Assembly (NCBI GenBank): GCA_033239005.1
Contig: BSQZ01000040.1
Location: 2,242,599 to 2,306,598, forward strand
From: Lamellibrachia satsuma
Taxonomy: Eukaryota > Annelida > Polychaeta > Sabellida > Siboglinidae
Reading direction: 5' to 3'
DNA length: 64,000 bases
A program made the translations under genes and the position numbers. The notes beneath the pieces are model-generated. The model was not told the origin of the DNA. It made no database searches and was given only the letters and a program-made list of their open reading frames with translations. Below, one piece after another: positions 1 to 11,064 of this stretch. Each line of letters starts with the position of its first letter. Position 1 is the first letter of the stretch.

Positions 1-1843
1 ACATGTATACGACAGGATGTGTGACAGAGAAGCATTTGTCACACATAATATATCCACAACGGCTAGACAAATAAGAGTTTGTTTACACGGAATAACTTCT
101 GAGCGGTAGCAACCACTACGCTTGAAAATTGTGGAATAATCAACCATCTTGCCCGCATAGTTACAACGACGCCCTCGACATAGTTTGACCCTATTCCTCC
201 CATGAATACCCACGTGGCTTTGACTTAACAACTCCTTTCGCGTCATTTGTAGTCCATCCATCGTTCATCTTTTTCGTTTTGGAATCCATGTTGTTGTTTT
301 TTATTTGCATTGCCACGGTAGATCCTATCCTCAAACTGTTATTTATTAACGTGTTTACCCCCAAAATGTCGTTGTTAGCTTACCTCCACACAGCCATGCC
401 CCCAGTAGCAACACTTTGATGGCATTGACCATATTAGACGCGCGTGCAAGTATGTTGCCAACATACAAAGGAAAGCAGATCAAACCGGTTAATGTACCAA
501 ATCTTCAGACGCGACGGTTAAACCAACTGACGCGTTCGAAGATATTCACGTTCGCCAGTTGCCGCGTGCCACATGTCACGGTTGACGTTATTCAAGGAGC
601 AGTAACGTGCATCTGTCACGGTTTTTTGGTCATATTCCAAGTAAAAAGTCTAAAACTAATTGACGTGCTCATTTTTGGTGAATTAGATATGTGAATAGTT
701 TAGAAAAGTTTGAAATTACCGCCATGAAAACAGAGTTTTCTTTTCAGTGAGAGATAAACCTTAAATGACGTCAGCGATGGTCACAAAAGTGTTGCGTACG
801 CTTGTTCGCAAAATTTTTCGTGTTTGTCATAAAAGGGAGACTTTGCAATACGCAGATGGCGCCACCCAATAATCCAGCCCCAACTTGACGCACACTCCCC
901 ACCAGTGGCGCCACCCATCGTATCACCGCTGAACAGTTGCCTGAGTCGTGTAAACGATTGGTAGGCATGACAACGCAAGTACTGTTACGACTTGTTACGT
1001 TACATTTGTGCGATTGAGATACGTAAAATAGTTTGATACAAAAACGGACGTTGTCGTGTTTCTAGTTACATTTCCAACGAAAATTCCATCTACAACTGCC
1101 TGCAATTGAAATTGGGGGATTTCGTGATAAACATTAAGAGTATGCGAAATAAAATAAAGAAGTGCATAATCTACACGTCAATTGCTTCACATGTGCATGT
1201 GATGTAGGGTCTGCAACAGCACCGCGATTGTTTTGCCTTGCGCGTCAGACAATCAGTCAAAATCGTGTAGCTACGTCAACACGCGTGCATTCGCCTCTGG
1301 AAATATTCCAACATCCCCATTTATGTCTGGTACACGACCACCACTCCACCAAAGTTCTTTTCTTAGTTGCGGAAGAATCCTACATCCATTTTTTTCGTCA
1401 CAGACATTGTTAACGAAAGATACAACAATGACAACAAGTAGTAAAGCGTATAGGAATGCTTGGCAAAATCAAGCCTCCTGGGACTCACTTCCCCCCTTGC
1501 CGTCACAAAATGGCGCGACCGGATTAATATAACCAGCTGCGAGATCGCTGCGTATTATTACACTTGGTGACGAATATATAATCTGTATGTGTACAGTCGT
1601 GGATTGTATTACCGTGAAGGGATTATTTTGGATGAAAGTGGCTTTTAAAAAAAAATTATTTCCTACAACCGTGTCATACGCACTTTAAGCTCGGTGTAAC
1701 AGGTATCTCCCCAGGAGTAGATATCCTAGGAATTTCCCCACCCTGTATATCATGTATGTCCTGTTCTGCACAGGATCCTATGTGTCCTGTCCTGCACACA
1801 CTATATGCCCTGTCCTGCCTGTATGTCCTTCCCTGCACAGCAC
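1..1843. other. no supported feature
   Basis: Unique-looking sequence. The only structure seen is a degenerate CCTGTCCTGCACA-like repeat at about 1755-1845. Confidence 0.5.
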
Positions 1844-2144
1844 ATGAATGAACCGTTCCAGTCAGCATACAGAAAGCTTCATTCAACAAATACCGCCTTG
1901 TTGAGGTTCTGCAGCGATGTGCGGATGGCACTGGATCGCAAGGAAGGCACTCTGATTGTGTTACTAGAAGCCTGTGTCTCAGAGATTCGGGAGTGGTTGA
2001 TTGCCGATAATCTGAAATTGAATGATCAGAAAAGTGAGTTCTTTCCAATTGTTCCAGCGTCAGCAAAGACATTGGTAGATTGGCTCGCCAGCTCTGTTGT
2101 GGGGCTCTCATCCCAAGGTGGATCTAGTGAAAGATCTTGGTGTC
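1844..2144 (+). pseudogene. L2-like LINE reverse transcriptase fragment (piece 1 of 3)
   Basis: The + strand translates to EPFQSAYRKLHSTNTALLRF and then, after an internal deletion, to EIREWLIADNLKLNDQKSEF and KDLGV. These are conserved RT blocks of L2/CR1-group LINEs. The catalytic core that should lie between the two parts is missing. The piece stops at KDLGV, where the hAT-like element was inserted. The reading continues in frame with YLDGSLDMS at 5583. Confidence 0.7.
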
Positions 2145-2462
2145 TTGGGTCCAAGCCCGGCCCGGGCCTCTACATAATTCCGCGGGCCGGGCCGGGCCTG
2201 GGCCTACATACTGCGGGCCCGGGCCGGGCCTGGGCTGAAAACAATTTAAACACATCGGGCTTGGGCCGGGCCTGGGCCTAGTGTGAGCGGGCCGGGCCGG
2301 GCCTGGGCTGGGCCTGGACATAATAAAAATATTCATAAAAAACACCGATTATTACTTTATTTTTTAATAAAACCTGATTATAAATTGTAATTCCGGTTAA
2401 TGAATGCTTAAAATTATTTCTTTAGTATTATATAGTTTCAAATTGAGACCTAGCATGGAATC
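2145..2462. mobile_element. hAT-like non-autonomous element, copy 1, left part
   Basis: GC-rich blocks of GGGCCGGGCCTGGGCC separated by short AT-rich linkers, followed by AT-rich sequence. The same sequence recurs at 9787-10140. It is inserted in the L2-like LINE, with a degenerate 8-bp target duplication (TTGGTGTC 2137-2144 versus CTAGTGTC 5575-5582, 6 of 8 matching). It is interrupted at 2462 by CR1-A. Confidence 0.65.
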
Positions 2463-2467
2463 AGAAC

Positions 2468-4495
2468 ATGCTGATGAATAAGACCGCAATTGAATGTTGG
2501 AATATTCTAAAATATGAAACTGAGAGTATCATCGATAAATTTGTTCCCTTCCGAAAACAAGGAAAACGGTGTAGAAAGAAACACTTGTCAAAAGAGGCTA
2601 TTAGAAAAATAATGCTAAAACAAACTATGTGGAGGGTTTATAGGCGTACCAGAAAGGAAGAAGACTATGCAAAATACAAAGAGGCACTTAATGCAGCTAC
2701 AACTGAAATCAGACAATCTAAAAGAAGCTATGAGCAAAAACTGGCATGTAACATAAAAAATGACAGCAAGAGTTTTTATGCATATGTCAGGAGTAAACAA
2801 AACGTACAAGACAAGGTTGGACCTCTAGAAGACAGTGCTGGAAATATAATATCACAGGGGTTTTTAATGGCGGAAGACCTAAATGATTACTTCAGTTCAG
2901 TGTTTACCAAAGAAGATATTAGTTCAATACCAGTTGCTGATGCTAAATTTCAGGGGGCTAAATCTGAATATTTAGGACCGTTAGTTGTAACTCCAGAATT
3001 GGTAGCTAAGAAAATAAAGGCAATGAAGGATAACAAATCACCGGGAGTGGATGGGATTCCTCCAAAATTACTAATGGAAACAGTAGATCAAATCAGTATA
3101 CCACTTGCAAGAGTATTCAACTTGTCATTAAAAGAGGGAGTTGTTCCGTTTGAATGGAAAGAAGCAAACATCATACCATTATTTAAAAAGGGTTCGAGAA
3201 ATAAGTCAGAGAATTACAGACCAGTGAGTTTAACGTCAGTGATTTGTAAATTATTAGAAAGGTTAATTAAAGACCATATGGTGGACTTCCTCGTTAAGCA
3301 TAAATTATTAAATTCATCTCAACATGGATTCCTTAAAGCGAGGTCATGCTTAAGAAATATGTTATGTTTTTTGGAAGAAATCACTAAGTGGATAGACGTG
3401 GGATCGCCAGTAGATATTATCTACTTAGATTTTCATAAAGCTTTTGACAAAGTGCCACATCAAAGATTGCTACTTAAATTAAAAGCCCATGGTATCGGGG
3501 ATAGCATAATTGACTGGATAGAACAATGGCTGACTGACAGAAGACAACGAGTTGTAGTAGATGGAGAAGTTTCAAATTGGAAATCGGTTTTGAGTGGGGT
3601 ACCTCATGGATCAGTATTAGGACCTATATTATTCTTAATTTATATCAATGACTTGGACGACAGTATAACAAGTAACGTACTGAAATTTGCGGATGACACA
3701 AAACTGTTTAGAAAGGTTAATACTGATGGTGCTAAACAACATTTACAAAACGATCTAGACAGATTAGTGAAATGGTCTGAGAAATGGCAGATGCTATTCA
3801 ATTTTGGGAAATGTAAATGCCTACATGCAGGACATGGGAACTTGAATGTAAACTATAAAATGGGAGATACTGTTCTGGGTACTACTGTAAAAGAAAAGGA
3901 CTTATGAGTTACAATAAGCGCTGATATGACAGTTTCAGAGCAGTGTGGTATTGCAGCTTCAAAGGGTAATCAAATTCTTGGATTGATTAGAAGAAGCATA
4001 ACATACAAGGGAAAAAAGTTAATTATACCTCTTTATAAAGCAATAGTTAGACCTCATTTAGAATACTGTATACAAGCATGGAGACCATATCGTAAGAAGG
4101 ATATAGATACGCTTGAACGCATACAAAGGAGAGCAACTAAAATTATTCCAGAACTTAGAGACCTTAGTTATGAAGAACGCCTGAAAGAATGTGGTTTAAC
4201 AACTCTAGAGACAAGGAGGTTAAGAGGAGATCAGATTGAAGTTTTTAAGATATTGAATGGGTATGAAAATATTGATAGAAATATGTTTTTCTCACTCAAG
4301 AAGGATAGCAGAACTAGAGGACATGAGGTAAAATTAGTAAAGGATCAATGTAGATTGGACATCAGGAAGCACTCGTTCTCACAGAGGACAATAAATGAAT
4401 GGAACAAATTGTCTACAGATTGTGTAACTGCTAGCAGCGTGAATATGTTTAAAAACAAGGTTGACACATATATCAGGAGGGCGGGTTATAAGTAG
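2468..4495 (+). pseudogene. CR1 ORF2 reverse transcriptase, truncated and with one nonsense codon
   Basis: The reading runs from the linker after the endonuclease through the whole RT to the C-terminus. Visible motifs are SPGVDGIPPKLL, FKKGSRNKSENYRPVSL, SQHGFLKARSC, IIYLDFHKAFDKVPH (motif A), SGVPHGSVLGPILF (motif B, usually PQG) and KFADDTKLF (catalytic motif C). A TGA at 3905-3907 replaces the GGA seen in the sister copy at 42 kb; the frame is otherwise unbroken to the TAG at 4493-4495. The endonuclease and ORF1 are missing, so the copy cannot move on its own. Confidence 0.9.
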
Positions 4496-4541
4496 ATGAA
4501 CATTGTTGGACTCTCGATAAGCCAATGGCTTCCTTGTCCAC

Positions 4542-4572
4542 TTGCCATCTGGGCCTTTGGCTTGGATGGCAA
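4542..4572 (+). other. CR1-A 3' UTR hairpin
   Basis: TTGCCATC and GATGGCAA pair, and the stem continues inward through U.G and G.U pairs and a GCC/GGC core to a TTT loop. The hairpin lies just before the tandem AAATCTTGTT tail. The same structure is present at 43524-43554, and subfamily B has an equivalent with a different loop. Confidence 0.6.
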
Positions 4573-4591
4573 ATCTTGTTAAATCTTGTTA

Positions 4592-5574
4592 AATCTAATG
4601 GCCCCATAAGTTCACTTGGCTGGAAGTAGCCAGCCCCAAATGTTTACTTTAGAAATATTTGCAGAGGCAATCAAGCCATGATTAACCATCAACTTATCAC
4701 CCTTTGACCCTACCAGTGTACATTCTATTGTCTAGGTCTTCCCTCCAAACATTGCCTACCTGAATGACCTGCCCACTGCCAAGTGCCCACTAGGCCACTA
4801 GCCTACTACCCAGCACCCAACCCAGTTGATAATTGGTATTTCTCCCCAGTCCTAATTCATTCACACTTGTACTAATTCACACATGTCTGAATCTGTCTGT
4901 CTCAGGCTAGTGACTGCAGACCTGCTGGAAATGCCACTGGGTGTCAGTGCCAGTGGGTGACATTTAATTGAAATATCATATTAAATTATGTGAACTAAGT
5001 TGACCTAATTCAATTAACAATATAAATTGGGGTTATGGCTTGCATAAGGGTTAAGTCAGGGTTAGATAAACAAATCTTGTACCCTAACCATAAGCCAATA
5101 CATTAAAGTCAATTATAACAAATCTTATCATATTTAATAGTAATGACACTAAGAAGTTTTTCTTTATTTTTCTTCAGGATATTCGTCCGTTTGAAGAAGT
5201 TGGTGGTGCTGGATTTTTAGAACTCATCCAGCACACTATGGACAAATAAACTGTTTTACAGTTTATTTGTTTTTCGTCTTTGTTATAAGATTATAGGTTT
5301 ATCTTCTCTAAACTTAGCGGGCCGCGGGCTTGCGGGCCGCGGGCTTACCCATCTTTGGCCCGCGGGTATGGGCCGGGCCTGGGCCTGAAACTTGCGGGCC
5401 GGGCCGGGCCTGGGCCAAACATTCACGGTGTGGTTCGGGCCTGGGCCTAAATTCTAGTTTGCGGGCCTGGGCCGGGCCGGGCTTGAAAAATGATTGCGGG
5501 CCTGGGCCGGGCCTGGGCTCTAACTGCTAATTGCGGGCCGGGCTTGGGATCAAATTCTAGGCCCGCGCAGGGCA
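4592..5574. mobile_element. hAT-like non-autonomous element, copy 1, right part
   Basis: This resumes directly after the CR1-A copy, is collinear with 10137-11064, and is about 5% diverged by eye. Near the right end is a splice-acceptor-like ttcttcag followed by a short coding stretch (5178-5249). A second cluster of GGGCC-rich repeats (5320-5570) lies in the same orientation as the left cluster. A 13-bp perfect inverted repeat with a 3-base loop (about 5242-5271) is present here and absent from copy 2. Confidence 0.65.
5178..5249 (+). pseudogene. hAT transposase exon remnant, copy 1
   Basis: After an acceptor-like tttttcttcag the + strand reads DIRPFEEVGGAGFLELIQHT and stops a few codons later. 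The pattern D-[IL]-x-P-F-x-x-V-x-x-x-G-F-x-x-L is a familiar motif near the N-terminal part of hAT transposases. It is very short, so the family call is moderate. Confidence 0.5.
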
Positions 5575-5731
5575 CTAGTGTCTACCTGGACGGTAGCTTG
5601 GACATGTCTGCCAACACGTCTATGATCATCAGGTCCTGCTACTTCCACCTTCATCATATTAGCCAGATAAATACGTTTTTGCCGAGAAAGACCAGGGAGA
5701 AGGTAGTAAATGCGCTAATCACATCAAGGAT
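5575..5731 (+). pseudogene. L2-like LINE reverse transcriptase fragment (piece 2 of 3)
   Basis: This continues piece 1: after the target-site copy CTAGTGTC it reads YLDGSLDMSANTSMII, SCYFHLHHISQINTFL and REKVVNALITSR, the region after the RT catalytic core. It is interrupted at 5731 by a minus-strand CR1-B insertion and resumes at 6092. Confidence 0.7.
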
Positions 5732-6091
5732 TTAACAAGATTTAACAAGATTGCCATCTCGAACAACAAGTTCCAGATGGCAAGTGGACAAGGAAGCTAT
5801 TGGCTTATCGAGAGTCCAACAATTTTCTCATCTATGTGTAGCCCGCCCTTATCAGATATCTGTCAATTCTATTTTTAAACATATTCACACTACTAGCATT
5901 AACACAATCATTTGGCAGTTTGTTCCATTCATTTATCACCCTCTGTGAGAAAGAGTACTTTCTCATGTCCAACCTAAACTGCTTAACTAATGCTGCGTTG
6001 TGTTCTCTGGTTCTACTGCCTTCTTTAAGTTTGAAGAACATATTCCTATCAACATCCTCATAACCGTTCACTATTTTAAACACTTCTATTT
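5732..6091 (-). mobile_element. CR1 LINE, subfamily B, 3'-end fragment
   Basis: A minus-strand copy of the last 360 bp of CR1-B: the C-terminal RT segment (FKIVNGYEDVDRNMFFKLKE, KYSFSQRVINEWNKLPNDCV, SVNMFKNRIDRYLIRAGYT), the 3' hairpin and the (AAATCTTGTT)2 tail. GGAT occurs on both sides (5728-5731 and 6092-6095). It interrupts the L2-like LINE. Confidence 0.9.
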
Positions 6092-6287
6092 GGATAGAGT
6101 AGTGTAACTCCCTACTGTATGGCACAATGGACAAGAACTTCGTCAGACTACAGCGTATACAAAACGCGGCTGCCAGATTCATTGTAAGGGTGCTCAAGTA
6201 TGCCAGCGTTACTCCGGTACTCAGAGACCTGCGTTGGCTTTTTCTGCGGGAGCGTGCTCGTTTCGCGGCCCTGGTACAGCCAATGAC
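6092..6287 (+). pseudogene. L2-like LINE reverse transcriptase fragment (piece 3 of 3)
   Basis: This continues piece 2. It reads CNSLLYGTMDKNFVRLQRIQ, NAAARF and TPVLRDLRWLFLRERARFAA. These match the conserved C-terminal blocks (DYCNSLLYG, LQRVQN.AAR, TPVLR.LHWLP) of L2-like LINEs. Similarity fades after about 6287. Confidence 0.7.
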
Positions 6288-6959
6288 AATGAGAATGATT
6301 TTTATTTCCCTGCGAACCCTTGCGGAGTATGAGAAGTTTCTCTCTGCAGTACATTTTAGTAGAACATCTGGTTACAATACATAAGACATATATTTTATAA
6401 AACATATCTACTGTATGTAAAACATCTAGTCACAATGCATAACACATCTAGTGACATTATTGGATAAAGCATTTTCTAATCAGTACATGCAAATTAGATA
6501 ATGTAAAATAAAATAAACCAAGTATATATTCCACAATTTTAACTAAAATATGTAATAAAAATTAACTATAAGCTACAATGTTACTTCTACGCCATTCACT
6601 GTTTTAATAAGGAAGTTTGTTAATTAGACAAACTTTGGCATGCTTACTTTAATAAATCTGGACATATCTGTCAACTGTTTCACATTGTGTATATTGAACA
6701 ACTGGTTCATTTTCAGAGTATTATGTCTGATTCTAAAGTATCTTTTTATGTATTTTCATCTTACTTCTATTAGACACGTACATGATGATATTCATCAACA
6801 TGGTCCCCAGTGTTGCGTAAGTTTCATAGCCTCTGAGCATTTCCAGAGAGATATCGACCAACAGAGATAGTTAATTTGTTATTTCTTCAGCGAAATTTAC
6901 ATCAGTTGATTCTGTCAGTTGGGCTCAAATGTGTTAAATACTTATGAAAACCTGCTTCA
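6288..6959. other. AT-rich stretch between LINE remnants
   Basis: Contains short repeats of aaaacatct/ataacacatct (about 6365-6450). It may be the 3' part of the decayed minus-strand LINE that follows. No gene is seen. Confidence 0.4.
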
Positions 6960-9335
6960 TTTTTTTATTTTTTATAGTCTGTAATTTTAACATAACCTAT
7001 TTCCATGCCAGTGTGCCGTGTTTGTCTGTTAATATCTTTCATCTTGAGTTCTAAGTTGTGCTTCAACCATTTTATGTTTACATTTCTATGATCATGCCAC
7101 ATGTTTAGAATCCATTTTGATTTAAAATCACCTGTGCCATGGAGATTTTTCATAAACCTATACATAGCTTGTCTTGTTTGCCTTCAATTAAATGTATCCA
7201 AAAGTTTATCATTCTCTTTTATATAACTGTTGTCACACTTTGTCTGTCTTCTCCATATACCATACAATTTGGTGTGCTCCTATTCAGTTTTAGTAGACTT
7301 TTCAAGAATTTTTTATAGAATCTCTCAATCTGGTCTAGATTTTGAAAACCCCATATTTCACTACCATTAAAGTAAATTTGACATTAAAAGCTGGTCAAAC
7401 AGCAAACATTCCTTGCTTTAGTTGTGAGTTTGAACATTGCACGCCTAGCTTGGTTAACTTGTTTTGTTATGGCTTTGTTACACAGTCTATTATATTTTAG
7501 ATTGATTCCCAAATTATATGTAACTATCAGTTACCTCTAGTTTAATTTGCCCAAACAAGAAGTCTAATCTGACCTTTCCACGTGAGAAAATAATAACTTT
7601 CGTTTTACTGGCAATAATCACATGCAGCATTTAGGGCACACTGTAAATCTTCAAGTGTTTCTGCCATAACAATAGTATCATCAGCATAGAGTAAAACATA
7701 CATTTTCAAGAAAACTTCTACATCATCATCATTTTTATGAATTTCACCAGCCAGCATGTCGAGTCCCTTATAGTTACGACTAACTGAGTGTTCAAAATCA
7801 TTAAGGTAAATGGCAAATAAAAAGGAGACAAGTTTTCTCCTTGCCGCACACCAACATCACATGAAAAGTCTGACAGGGCCTGGCCCTGTTTTACACATGA
7901 CTTAGCATTCTCATACTTTCTGTATACAACCTTCAACACATTGCCATTAATACCACAGTAACTTAGCTTGGACCACAGTGAGGATCTGTCTACTGGATCA
8001 AATGCTTTTTTTATAATCGATGAAGGCACAATAAAGCATTTTGCATTTGCGCTGTGACAAATACAATTCAGCCAATGAGTGTAAAACGATCAAGGGTAGA
8101 ATACCCCTCTCTGAACCCTGCCTGTTCTTCACCTATGATACTTGCTTCATCTAGGTATGTAGCCAGTCTCGCATTAATTGAGGCTGTAAACAACCTGCCT
8201 TTGCAGCTTAATAATGTAACGCCACGACAATTGTCTGGGTCATATGTTGACCCCTTCTTTTTGTATATGGGCTTAATGATCCCAAAGCACCAATCAGTTG
8301 TCACAATGCCAGATAATAGAACTAGGTTAAACATTTTAAAAATAAGCACAATTAGTTCTGTGGTGCTGTTTTTCAAGTATTCGTTTATAACATTAACAAT
8401 GCCACATGCATTTTTTATTAATGTTAGTACTTCATCTTGCGTGAATGGTCTATTTATGTGTTCATTGATTGACTTAATGTTAGTACTTCATCTTGCGTGA
8501 ATGGTCTATTTATGTGTTCATTGATTGACTGCATAATCTTTCTTGGATCAAAAGGTATGTCACTAGCCGCAGTTTTACTTTTAGGTTTTTCATTAAGTTT
8601 CTCAAAGTGGCTCACAGTATCTGTTGAAATATTTCAACATTTTTCTTTGCTGTTACTTGCTTTATTAAGTATGTCCCAGTATTATGCAGGTTTGCTTACT
8701 TTAGGTTTCGCAAGTTTTGATGCAAATGTTTATAGTAACATTTTGATGTTTTTTTGTTTGTTTTTTTGATAAAGCGTTTATACCCACTGGCCATTTCTCT
8801 TAGCTCTGCTCTTGCTTCATCACTTTTAACTTTCTTTAGTCTATCTTTGGCTCTCAAATATTATGTTCTCTTTGTTCGCCATTCTTCATTAAACCAAGGT
8901 TTGCTATTTTAATGGTTGGTCTTTGTTGTTTTATTATGATGCTTTATATATGTTGATTCTTTCCAAATACCAATGGTCTTTGCAGTAGTTATACGGATGT
9001 CACATATGTCTATCACCAGACCATCCAGTTCACTCTGTGATAGGGAATTTAGTTCAAAACTTTCTTGTTTGGCTTTTAAATTAGCAATGTCCTGTTTATT
9101 GAAGTTAATTTTGTATTCTCCTGCTGTTTATGGCTTCCATGTTGTGTTGACTGGCTTATAACATTCGATGGTGTTAACCGTGTCGTTTACAACATTACCA
9201 GTAACTGTACAATTCTGGGGTTTTCCATCAAATTTTAGTGTCACCCATATGGGAGTACGCACATCAAACAAGTATTTATCAAAGGAATCAATTTGAAAAT
9301 GAGTTAGTTTTGAGAATAGGGAATTGAATGGTACA
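6960..9335 (-). pseudogene. decayed LINE ORF2 on the minus strand (endonuclease end, RT, C-terminus)
   Basis: The minus strand preserves many pieces of one non-LTR ORF2 in several frames. In element order these are: NTIECYKPVNTTWKP and INFNKQDIANLKAKQ (about 9300-9060), KPWFNEEWR (about 8890), KPIYKKKGSTYDPDNCRGVT, EEQAGFREGYSTLD (about 8090), KAFDPVDRSSLWSKL (about 8000), DVGVRQGENLSP (about 7840), a catalytic YADDTIVMAETLE (about 7690) and a C-terminal YRFMKNLHGTGDFKSKW (about 7150). It is neither CR1 nor the L2-like family: the RT blocks differ clearly. I do not assign a clade. It has many frameshifts and stops, plus a 56-bp perfect tandem duplication at 8418-8529. Confidence 0.75.
8418..8529. 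repeat. perfect 56-bp tandem duplication
   Basis: Two identical 56-bp copies in direct contact (8418-8473 and 8474-8529) inside the decayed LINE. Confidence 0.95.
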
Positions 9336-9774
9336 GCATAGAGCATGCATAATGCAGTATGCAGCATACAGCATACAGCATGCAGCATGCAGCATACATC
9401 GTACAGCATACAGCATACAGCATACAGCAAACAGCATAAAGCATACAGCATAAAGCATACAGCATACAGCATACATCATGCAGCATACATCATACAGCAT
9501 ACAGCAAGCAGCATAAAGCATACAGCATACAGCATACATCATGCAGCATACAGCATACAGCATACAGCATACAGCATACAGCAAACAGCATAAAGCATAC
9601 AGCATAAAGCATACAGCATACAGCATACATCATGCAGCATGAAGCATGCAGCATACAGCATGCAGCATACAGCATGCAGCATGCAGCAAGCAGCATGCAG
9701 CATACAGCATACAGCATACAGCATACAGCATAAAGCATACAGCATACAGCATACAGCATACAGCATACAGCATA
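9333..9774. repeat. 7-bp satellite (AGCATAC)n
   Basis: About 440 bp of AGCATAC with variant units AGCATAA, AGCATGC, ATCATAC and AGCAAAC. Because 7 is not a multiple of 3, all frames read as 7-residue repeats; those open frames are not genes. Confidence 0.95.
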
Positions 9775-9786
9775 GTCAACTACACT

Positions 9787-11064
9787 TTGAGTCCAAGCCC
9801 GGCCCGACCCGCGGGCTGCGGGCCGGGCCGGGCTGGGTCACTACATAATTTTGCGGGCCGGGCCTGGGCCTACATACTGCAGGCCCAGGCCGGGCATGGG
9901 CTGAAAACAATTTAAACACATCGGGCTTGGGCCGGGCTTGGGCCGGGCTTGGGCCGGGCCTGGGCCTAGTGTGAGCGGGCCGGGCCGGGCCTGGACATAA
10001 TAAAAATATACATACAAAACACCGATAATTACTTTATTTTTTAATAAAAACTTATCATAAATTGTAATTCCGGTTAGTGAATGCTTAAAGTTATTTCTTT
10101 AGTATTATATAGTTGCAAATTGAGACCTTGCATGGAATCTAATGGCCCCATAAGTTCACTTGGCTGGAAGTAGCCAGCCCCAAATGTTTACTTTAGAAAT
10201 ATTTGCAAAGGCAATGAAGCCATGATTAACCATCAACTTATCACCCTTTGACCCTACCAGTGGATATTCTATTGTCTAGGTCTTCCCTCCAAACATTACC
10301 CACCTGAATGACCTGTCCACTGCCAAGTGCCCACTAGGCCACAAGCCCACTACCCAGTACCCAACCCAGTTGGTAACTGGTATTTCTCCCCAGTCCTAAT
10401 TCATTCACACATGTCTGAACCTGTCAGTCAAGGCTAGTGACTGCAGGCCTGCTGGAAATGCCACTGTGTGTCAGTGCCAGTGGGTGACATTTAATTGAAA
10501 TATCATATTAAATTATGTTAACTTAGTTTAGCTAATTCAATTTACAATATAAATTGGGGTTATGGCTTGCATATGGGTTAAGTCAGGGTTAGATAAACAA
10601 ATATCCTACCCTAACCATAAGCCAATACATTAAAGCCAAATATAACAAATGTTATCATATTTAATAGTAATGACACTAAGAAGTTTTTCTTTATTTTTCT
10701 TCAGGATATTCGTAAGTTTGAAGAAGTTGGTGGTGCTGGATTTTTAGAACTCATCCAGCACACTATGGATCTTCAGCATAAGAGTAGTACTCAATTAAGA
10801 GCTAAGGATATTATGCCCCATCGTTGGCCCGCGGGTATGGGCCGGGCCTGGGCCTGAAACTTGCGGGCCGGGCCGGGCCGGGCCGGGCCTGGGCCAAACA
10901 TTCACGGTTTGGGTCGGGCCTGGACCGGGCATGGGCCTAAATTTTAGTTTGCGGGCCTGGGCCGGGCCGGGCTTGAAAAATTATTGCGGGCCTGGGCCGG
11001 GCCTGGACTCTAACTGTTAATTGCAGGCCGGGCTTGGGATCAAATTCTAGGCCCGCGCAGGGCT
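9787..11064. mobile_element. hAT-like non-autonomous element, copy 2 (uninterrupted)
   Basis: About 1.28 kb, collinear with copy 1 (2145-5574 minus the CR1). Both copies share the left start TTGRGTCCAAGCCC and the right end GGCCCGCGCAGGGC. Left and right GGGCC-rich clusters, an AT-rich centre and the transposase exon remnant are all present. No target duplication is visible: the left flank is at the 7-bp satellite and the right flank enters an L2-like 3' end. Confidence 0.65.
10705..10824 (+). pseudogene. hAT transposase exon remnant, copy 2
   Basis: After tttttcttcag the frame reads DIRKFEEVGGAGFLELIQHT, MDLQHKSSTQLRAKDIMPHR and then runs into the GGGCC repeats. The second part resembles the D-[IL]-[LM]-P-x-R/x-T region of hAT transposases. 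It is longer than in copy 1, where a hairpin-bearing insertion replaces this end. Confidence 0.5.

Larger units (their letters stand above)
2463..4591 (+). mobile_element. CR1 LINE, subfamily A, 5'-truncated, nested in the hAT-like element
   Basis: The copy starts within ORF2 between the endonuclease and RT and ends with the subfamily's 3' hairpin and tandem AAATCTTGTT tail. AATC occurs on both sides (2459-2462 and 4592-4595). The uninterrupted hAT-like copy at 10131-10145 shows the empty target site, so both junctions are well defined. It is about 3% different in protein from the 42-kb copy. Confidence 0.9.

Noticed and set aside
1674..2111. A 145-codon minus-strand frame
   Set aside because: Antisense to the L2-like RT fragment, with no domain of its own.
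9333..9774. Many open frames reading MLYAVCC-type repeats on both strands
   Set aside because: They come from the 7-bp satellite, which is open in all frames.
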